DNA of 55,712 nt from Streptomyces sp. SolWspMP-5a-2 (lineage in GTDB: Bacteria > Actinomycetota > Actinomycetes > Streptomycetales > Streptomycetaceae): NCBI RefSeq assembly GCF_900091845.1, contig NZ_FMCI01000156.1, forward strand, positions 1 to 55,712, in the 5' to 3' direction. A program made the translations under genes and the position numbers. Shown one piece after another: positions 51,117 through 55,712 of the stretch. A model generated the notes under the pieces. The model was not told where the DNA came from. It saw only the letters and a list, made by a program, of their open reading frames with translations, and made no database searches. Each line of letters begins with the position of its first letter. Position 1 is the first letter of the stretch.

Positions 51117-51377
51117 ATGAACACACGACAGTCTCTCGACCCCGTCGCGGGGCGCACGTCCTGCCGCGCGGCCGTCGGCGACCCGGGCGCGGCGGCTGCC
51201 GGTGCCGGTCGGCCCGGTGCCCGCGCGGTCGCCCGCCGTGCCCAGGTGAATCGATTCCCCGGGGGTGGCGCGAGCCCGCTCGCCCCCGGCACGTCGAAGC
51301 CGCGGCGCCCGGTGGTCGGAGAGCGGAGCCGCGCGGTGTCCGGCGTTCCCGCGTTATTCGTCACAGACAGGGGATGA
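51117..51377 (+). CDS. Possible small ORF coupled to the LuxR gene
   Basis: An 86-residue frame starts at ATG 51117, about 11 bases after AGGGGA, and ends in a TGA that overlaps the LuxR ATG (ATGA at 51374-51377). The product is Ala/Gly/Arg/Pro-rich with no recognisable domain, and its third-position bias is weak. Its support is the overlap and the fact that the LuxR start has AGGGG directly abutting the ATG and no well-spaced ribosome site. It may simply be a non-coding leader. Confidence 0.3.
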   Translation: MNTRQSLDPVAGRTSCRAAVGDPGAAAAGAGRPGARAVARRAQVNRFPGGGASPLAPGTSKPRRPVVGERSRAVSGVPALFVTDRG

Positions 51378-52594
51378 CTTTGAGGCAGCAGGCCGATGGC
51401 CACCTGTTCGGGGTGGGCGACAGACTCGGCGCCGAGGAGGTGGCCGTCTACCGGTGGCTGGCCCTCCACCGCCAGGTCGATCTGTCCCGGATGGCCGGGG
51501 AACTGGGGCTCGACGAGGCGTCGGTGACGCGGACCGTCGACTCCCTCGTCCACCTGGGCCTGATCCAGCCCGACGCGGAGGACGACGGGGTGATGCGGGC
51601 CGTCGACCCGCACCTGGCCGCCGCGGTGGCCACCGCGCCGCTGGAGAGGTCCATCCGCGAGCAGCAGATCTCGCTGCGGGCCTTCCGCGACCAGTTCGCC
51701 CAGCTCTCCGCGCACTACGAGGAGGGGCTGCGGGGTGCTCCCGCCGCCCTCCAGACCATCCCGGCCCTGACCGAGGTGCGGGTCGCCCTCGACCGGGCCG
51801 CCCAGCGGTGCCGGGAGGAGATGATCACTGTCCAGCCGGGCGGCACGCGCGCCCCCGAGGTCCTCACGGACGCGCTGGCCAGGGACAGCGAGGTGCTCGC
51901 CCGGGGGGTGCGCATCCGCACCCTCTACCACCACACCGCGCGCTTCAACAGCCCGAGTCAGGCGTACGTGGCCATGGCCAGCGCCCTCGGAGCCGAGTAC
52001 CGCACCGCCCACCAGCTCTTCGGCCGGATGATCGTCTTCGACCGGGAACTCGCCTTCCTGCCCGACCACAAGGGGACGTGGGGCGCGGTCGTCATCCGCG
52101 AGCCGTCGGTCGTGCACTTCCTGTGCGAGCTGTTCGAGCAGGTGTGGACGGAGGCCCAGCCGTTCTCCGACGCCGCCACGGACGGCCTGGAGGCGGTCGC
52201 CAAGGACCTGGACCGGACGATCCTGCGGCTCCTCGCGACCGGCCGGAAGGACGAGACGATCGCCCGTCGCCTCGGCATGTCGCTGCGCACCACGCGCAAG
52301 CACATCGCGGACATCATGCAGACGCTGGGCGCCGGAAGCCGCTTCCAGGCCGGGTTCGCCGTCGCCACCCGGGGGTTGCTGGGCGACGACGTCGACGAGG
52401 AGATCCCCGGCCCGGACTCCGGCCCCGATCCCGTCCCGGATTCCGGCCCGGACCCCGCCCCGGGTTCGGTCCCGGGTCCCGCCCCGGTCTCCGGCCCGGA
52501 CGCCGACTCCGGGGCCGCGCGGAGGCCGGAGCGGTCCGCGGGGGCGGAGGAGGGCAGGGGGAACGAGGGGGCCGAGGGCACCGAGAGGGCTTAG
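51374..52594 (+). CDS. LuxR-type regulator with TrmB-like N-terminus
   Basis: The 406-residue regulator has an N-terminal TrmB-like winged helix (EEVAVYRWLALHRQVDLSRMAGELGLDEASVTRTVDSLVHLGLI, about 16-60), a central sensor region and a LuxR HTH near 290-345 (ILRLLATGRKDETIARRLGMSLRTTRKHIADIMQTLGAGSRFQAG). The tail is a GPDSGPDP-type repeat followed by an acidic, disordered end. Such proteins regulate secondary-metabolite or peptide loci in Streptomyces. A second, stand-alone LuxR domain and a small secreted peptide lie within 2 kb. Confidence 0.9.
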   Translation: MTLRQQADGHLFGVGDRLGAEEVAVYRWLALHRQVDLSRMAGELGLDEASVTRTVDSLVHLGLIQPDAEDDGVMRAVDPHLAAAVATAPLERSIREQQISLRAFRDQFAQLSAHYEEGLRGAPAALQTIPALTEVRVALDRAAQRCREEMITVQPGGTRAPEVLTDALARDSEVLARGVRIRTLYHHTARFNSPSQAYVAMASALGAEYRTAHQLFGRMIVFDRELAFLPDHKGTWGAVVIREPSVVHFLCELFEQVWTEAQPFSDAATDGLEAVAKDLDRTILRLLATGRKDETIARRLGMSLRTTRKHIADIMQTLGAGSRFQAGFAVATRGLLGDDVDEEIPGPDSGPDPVPDSGPDPAPGSVPGPAPVSGPDADSGAARRPERSAGAEEGRGNEGAEGTERA

Positions 52595-52719
52595 CGGCCC
52601 GGGGGGCCTGAACGGGTCGCGGATTGGCGGGCGTTCGGGCGCGCTGGTCGTCGGGCGGTCGTCCGGGTCGGGCTGCTTGCCGAGCAACTCCGCTGCAACT
52701 GACGGTGCTTGACGTTACG

Positions 52720-53280
52720 TCAGTCCGTTTCTCCCAGGACGAGTTCCAGCAGCACCGTCGGCGTGTGGACGTCCAGCAGGCTGTAGACGTGGTCGCGGGG
52801 CACGAAAAGTGTCCCGCCCGCGCGCAGGCGCAGGTCCACGGTGCCCCGGGGGCCCGAGTCCGGGGCGCCCTCCCCGCGCGTGAGCGTGCAGCGGCACGCG
52901 CCCTCCAGCACCGTCACCGTGCACTCCGTCCCGTCCGACGTGCGCCGTCCGCCCACGGACAGGGAGCGCATGAAGCGGAAGGCGGGCCGGACCCGCAGGC
53001 CCAGCAGTTCACCGAGCGAGGACGCGAGGAGTTCGGCCCGCGAGCCCGGGGCCGCGGGGCGTTCCTGGGGTTCGTCGGGTGGCGGGGGCCCGTTCTCGGC
53101 GGCGTACGGCCAGCCCTTGCGCGGATAGGAGGGCCGCGCGATGCGCAGCAGCTCGGGCAGCGTGTCGAAGTCCTCGGGCCACAGCAGCGCCGGTCCCTTG
53201 TCCCCGTTCGTCGCGACGCACAGCGCCAGCTCCTGGACGAAGGACTCGAGCGGCTTCTCCAGCCGTCTGGGCTCAGGCAC
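52720..53280 (-). CDS. Cupin-like hypothetical protein
   Basis: The 186-residue protein has a helical N-terminal half (MPEPRRLEKPLESFVQELALCV) and a C-terminal beta half resembling one cupin unit: GTECTVTVLEGACRCTL, then RAGGTLFVPRDHVYSLLDV near 155-173. Only one of the usual metal histidines is evident, so enzyme activity is doubtful. GTG 53280 has GGAG five bases upstream. The palindrome TGACGTTACGTCA (52710-52722) covers its stop codon. Its role beside the LuxR and peptide genes is unknown. Confidence 0.65.
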   Translation of the reverse strand: MPEPRRLEKPLESFVQELALCVATNGDKGPALLWPEDFDTLPELLRIARPSYPRKGWPYAAENGPPPPDEPQERPAAPGSRAELLASSLGELLGLRVRPAFRFMRSLSVGGRRTSDGTECTVTVLEGACRCTLTRGEGAPDSGPRGTVDLRLRAGGTLFVPRDHVYSLLDVHTPTVLLELVLGETD

Positions 53281-53365
53281 AGCTCTCCGATCTCGCGTCC
53301 GCCCGGCCCCGGGGACGAGGGGCGGCGGGCGCCGTCGAGTCGGCTGGTTCCGTGAATGCCTGTCA

Positions 53366-53385
53366 CCGGGACCCAGGTGTCCCGG
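53366..53385. promoter_or_regulatory. Inverted repeat upstream of the cupin-like gene
   Basis: CCGGGAC (53366-53372) and GTCCCGG (53379-53385) flank a six-base centre, about 90 bases upstream of GTG 53280. It could be an operator or a leader hairpin. Confidence 0.4.
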
Positions 53386-53499
53386 CACCGTCCGACGGCG
53401 GTGTGAGAGACATTGTTCAGTTCGGGCGGCCTGACCTGTAGTCACGTATTCGCGCCACACGGAACCTGCCGCCCGGGAGGGCGGCGGCCGCGACGCGAC

Positions 53500-53516
53500 G
53501 GGCCCGAAGCGGGCCC
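53500..53516. terminator. Small hairpin after the LuxR-domain gene
   Basis: GGGCCCG (53500-53506) pairs with CGGGCCC (53510-53516) around AAG, 26 bases beyond the stop codon of the minus-strand LuxR-domain gene. Confidence 0.45.
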
Positions 53517-53541
53517 GCCCGCCCCCTCGGGTGCCGTCCCC

Positions 53542-53781
53542 TCAGCTCCGCGGTGCGGCGGCCGGCTCCTCCGTCGCGGGGGTCAACGCGAAGGCCAGGC
53601 GCAGCAGATGGACCCGGTTGCGGGCCTTCGTCTTCGCGCGGATCCGGCGCAGATAGGTGTCGACGGTGTGCGGGCTCAGATTCATGCGGCGCGCGATGGA
53701 CGCGTAGGTGAGGCCGTCCGCGAGATGCGCCAGCACCTCGCGCTCGCGGTCGCTCAGCGATGCGATCGCTTCGGGAACCAT
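53542..53781 (-). CDS. Stand-alone LuxR (GerE-type) HTH protein
   Basis: At 79 residues this is little more than one LuxR DNA-binding domain: LSDREREVLAHLADGLTYASIARRMNLSPHTVDTYLRRIRAKTKARNRVHLLRLAFAL (about 9-66), followed by a short Pro/Ala tail. It lacks any receiver or sensor domain, so it is either constitutive or controlled by level or by a partner. It lies downstream of the DDSGWG peptide gene on the same strand (266 bases), and the larger LuxR regulator is 1 kb away. GC3 and start context are consistent with a real gene. Confidence 0.85.
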   Translation of the reverse strand: MVPEAIASLSDREREVLAHLADGLTYASIARRMNLSPHTVDTYLRRIRAKTKARNRVHLLRLAFALTPATEEPAAAPRS

Positions 53782-53924
53782 CGGATGACGTGTGTCCTTC
53801 TGGTCGGCCGGGCGGACCCCGGCGCCCGCGGGCCCACCCGGGGCGGACGGTCGGACGGGGTCGTTCCCGGCGGCTCGGGGCGGACGGTCGGGCGGGCGGA
53901 GCCGGTTCCGGTGGCTCGGGGCGC

Positions 53925-54024
53925 GGGACCGGACGGGCGGTGCCGGTCGGGCGGGACCGGACGCGTGGTGGCGGTCGGCGGGAGCGGTCGGGTGGAACCG
54001 GACGCGCGGTGCCGGTCGGCGGGG
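53925..54024. repeat. Three imperfect copies of an ACCGGACG element
   Basis: Segments at 53925-53952, 53953-53982 and 53994-54024 share ACCGGACGxGxGGTGxCGGTCGG. They lie between the peptide gene and the LuxR-domain gene, in a gap without a gene. Confidence 0.5.
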
Positions 54025-54047
54025 TGCGGATCGCCCCCGCGGGCGGC

Positions 54048-54260
54048 TCAGCCCCAGCCGCTGTCGTCGGTCGGGGAGCCGACGCCCAGCACCGACGCGC
54101 CGCCGACGGGTGCCTTACGGCCCCAGCCGCTGTCGTCGGAGAACGCCGTGGCGGCGCCCGCGGAGAGGCGCGAGGACACCGGGCTCTGCGCGCCGGATAC
54201 GGCGCCGAGAGCGAGCAGCGCGACGGCGATCGCGGCGGTGACGGGGCGGCTGGCTATCAC
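54048..54260 (-). CDS. Small secreted peptide with two DDSGWG repeats
   Basis: The 70-residue product has a clear signal peptide (MIASRPVTAAIAVALLALGAVSGA, cleavage near residue 24). The predicted mature peptide of about 46 residues contains DDSGWG twice: internally, and at the very C-terminus. A Gly/Val-rich spacer separates them. The repeats are encoded by an identical 20-base sequence at 54051-54070 and 54120-54139. GTG 54260 has AGGAG at a good distance. It may be a signalling peptide or a precursor peptide; I do not recognise a named family. LuxR-type regulators on the same and the opposite strand suggest regulated production. Confidence 0.7.
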   Translation of the reverse strand: MIASRPVTAAIAVALLALGAVSGAQSPVSSRLSAGAATAFSDDSGWGRKAPVGGASVLGVGSPTDDSGWG

Positions 54261-54786
54261 GGTACGCTCCTGTGTTTCGGCGGGAGATGGGGCGTTTCCG
54301 GGGTGGAATCGCCGCTGTTCCAAGGTTCTCCGCCGCGGCAGTCGCTGGCCATGGGGTCCGCTGCTCACCAACCTGTGCGGCAACAAAGACGAACGGGTGG
54401 CGAAACGCGCGAACGGCGGTGAAACGGGACGAACGGGCCGCCTGGGAAGGGGAATTCGTGTGCAGGGCGCGCGGGAGACGCGTGCCGTGTGCGCGCGAGG
54501 TGCGGGCCGTGCGCGATCGATGTGCGATCGATGTGCGCGGGGGACGCGGACGGAGAACGGCCCACGACGAACACACCGGGGACCGCCCGCCGGGCACGGC
54601 ACGGGACGGGGTTCTGGGGCAGCCCGCCGGGCACGGACCGGGCATCGGGCGACCGGGGGACCGGGGCACCGGGCCCGCCCGCCGGGCACGGTCCCCGTGG
54701 CGGGCATCCACGCGTACTCCCCGTGGGTCGTCCCGCCAGCGGGCCCGCCCGTCCCCCCGGTGGCCCGTCCCCGTCCCCGTGCGCTG
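54261..54786. other. 526-base gap with direct repeats upstream of the peptide gene
   Basis: I find no gene here. GCGATCGATGT occurs twice in tandem (54513-54534), each copy with a CGATCG palindrome. CCCGCCGGGCACGG occurs three times (54586-54599, 54623-54636, 54678-54691). Such repeats are candidate binding sites for the LuxR proteins or a 3' relic of the neighbouring MFS locus. The promoter of the peptide gene should lie here. Confidence 0.5.
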
Positions 54787-55712
54787 CTACGCCCCCGTCG
54801 TCGAAGGGGCCGTCGGGGTGAAGTCGCGCAGGCCGCGCAGGGGTGAGCAGATCACCCACAGCGTGGCCAGCGCGGTGCCGGTCGCCGCGACCCACAGCGC
54901 GCCCCGGACGCCCAGGTACTCGCCGAGCACGCCCCCGGCCAGCGCCCCGAGCGTCATCGCGCCGAACCCGAGGAAGCGGACGGTGGCGTTGACCCGGGCC
55001 AGCATGGCCTCCGGGCAGACGACCTGGCGGTAGCTGACCTGGGCGACGTTGTACACGACGACCCCGTACCCGGTGACGAGGAGACCGGCGAGCGCCGGGA
55101 CCAGGAGCGCACCGGGCCCCGCGAGCGGCACCAGCAGCAGCGCGGGGAAGGTCGCGAGCGGCACCAGCCAGACCGCGCGGGCCTGGCCGATCCGGCGCAC
55201 GACGCGGTACGCCGACAGCGCCCCGAGCACCCCGCCGAGGCCGAGGACGCTCAGGACGGCCCCGACGGCGGACCCGGTCAGGCCGAGCGCGCCGGTCAGG
55301 AAGAGGACCTGGACGGCGCTGAGGACACCGGTGAAGAAGTTCGCCGTCGCCGTGCAGCAGGTGATGGCCAGCAGGGTGCGGCTGCGGGCCAGGAACCGCA
55401 GCCCGGCCCGCACTTCGGTGAGCAGCGGCCGGTCCGCGCCGTCCGCGGGCCCCGGCGGGTCCGTCTCCCGCACCCGGCGCAGCAGCAGCGTCGACGTCAG
55501 GTACCCGGCGGCCATGGCCAGCACCGGCCAGGCTGGCCCGGTGAGCTGGGCCAGCGTGCCGCCCACGCCGGGCCCGGTGACCTGGGCGAGGGACTGGCTC
55601 GACTGGAGGCGGGCGTTGCCTTCGAGGAGCCGGTCGCGGTCGACCAGGGCCGGCAGGTGGGACTGGTAGGCGACGTCGAAGAGGACGGCGAGGACCCCGC
55701 ACAGCAGCGCCA
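54787..55712 (-). CDS. MFS transporter, partial at the right edge
   Basis: The visible C-terminal 300-odd residues form six or more membrane helices, and the frame stays open to the edge of the window. It includes the loop RDRLLEGNARLQSSQSLAQVTGPGVGG that is typical of MFS exporters of the enterobactin-exporter-like/macrolide-efflux type. The N-terminus lies outside. The position next to the peptide gene makes peptide-linked export possible but unproven. Confidence 0.88.
   Translation of the reverse strand, partial: ALLCGVLAVLFDVAYQSHLPALVDRDRLLEGNARLQSSQSLAQVTGPGVGGTLAQLTGPAWPVLAMAAGYLTSTLLLRRVRETDPPGPADGADRPLLTEVRAGLRFLARSRTLLAITCCTATANFFTGVLSAVQVLFLTGALGLTGSAVGAVLSVLGLGGVLGALSAYRVVRRIGQARAVWLVPLATFPALLLVPLAGPGALLVPALAGLLVTGYGVVVYNVAQVSYRQVVCPEAMLARVNATVRFLGFGAMTLGALAGGVLGEYLGVRGALWVAATGTALATLWVICSPLRGLRDFTPTAPSTTGA

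Noticed and set aside
53925..54691. A CRISPR array or mobile-element end in the repeat-rich region
   Set aside because: Repeats are few, imperfect and unevenly spaced, and there are no cas genes, terminal inverted repeats or transposase.

Overview
The window is high-GC (well above 70 percent) with strong third-position GC bias, GTG/TTG starts, many TetR/PadR/MarR/XRE/LuxR regulators and a single TTA codon in one regulator. This points to Streptomyces or a close relative. I see no rRNA, tRNA, CRISPR, insertion sequence, integrase or phage module. Most of the window is accessory chromosome made of small regulator-plus-enzyme or regulator-plus-exporter modules. All family names come from reading the sequence, without database searches.

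Layout. 1-7 kb: a fructosamine-kinase-like protein, a TerD-related protein, a kinase-fold protein with a PadR regulator, and an MFS exporter. 7-16 kb: a head-to-head XRE regulator/SDR pair, an MFS exporter facing a LysR regulator, a MarR regulator with an MFS exporter and an aldo/keto reductase, an RNA-ligase-like 2H protein, and a PucR regulator coupled to an HSL-type hydrolase. 17-26 kb: TerC, an F420/flavin oxidoreductase with a MerR-type promoter, an FMN reductase facing its TetR regulator, a TetX-like monooxygenase with a TetR regulator and a triple operator, a LacI regulator with a TTA codon, and thioredoxin facing a disulfide-type flavoprotein. 26-30 kb: a deformylase, a PepSY membrane protein, a TPR protein and a pirin.

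30.4-39 kb is the most coherent unit. A leftward operon encodes two overlapping AA_synth-family proteins, an alpha/beta hydrolase, an aldehyde dehydrogenase, a 4-OT-like tautomerase, a luciferase-like monooxygenase and an NCS1 permease. It faces a rightward operon encoding a SnoaL-like protein, a flavin reductase and a GntR regulator. The two promoters are mirror images and both look leaderless. The gene set matches two-component FMN-dependent ring opening of a nitrogen heterocycle, as in the Rut, pyridine and trigonelline pathways, but includes the unusual AA_synth pair. The substrate is unknown.

39-45 kb is a cell-envelope block: a secreted amidase-domain protein, a membrane-anchored deacetylase-like protein and a class A penicillin-binding protein. 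The PBP reading frame breaks in its N-terminal tail, and its transpeptidase SxxK motif has lost the lysine. Next to it lies a relic of a ZTP riboswitch fused to an internal piece of folD.

45-55.7 kb: a discoidin-like protein, a PP2C/SpoIIE phosphatase, and a second XRE/SDR pair whose spaced motif matches that of the first pair. Then comes a possible peptide-signalling locus: a TrmB/LuxR regulator, a cupin-like protein, a 79-residue stand-alone LuxR domain, and a 70-residue secreted peptide carrying two DDSGWG repeats. The window ends inside an MFS transporter.
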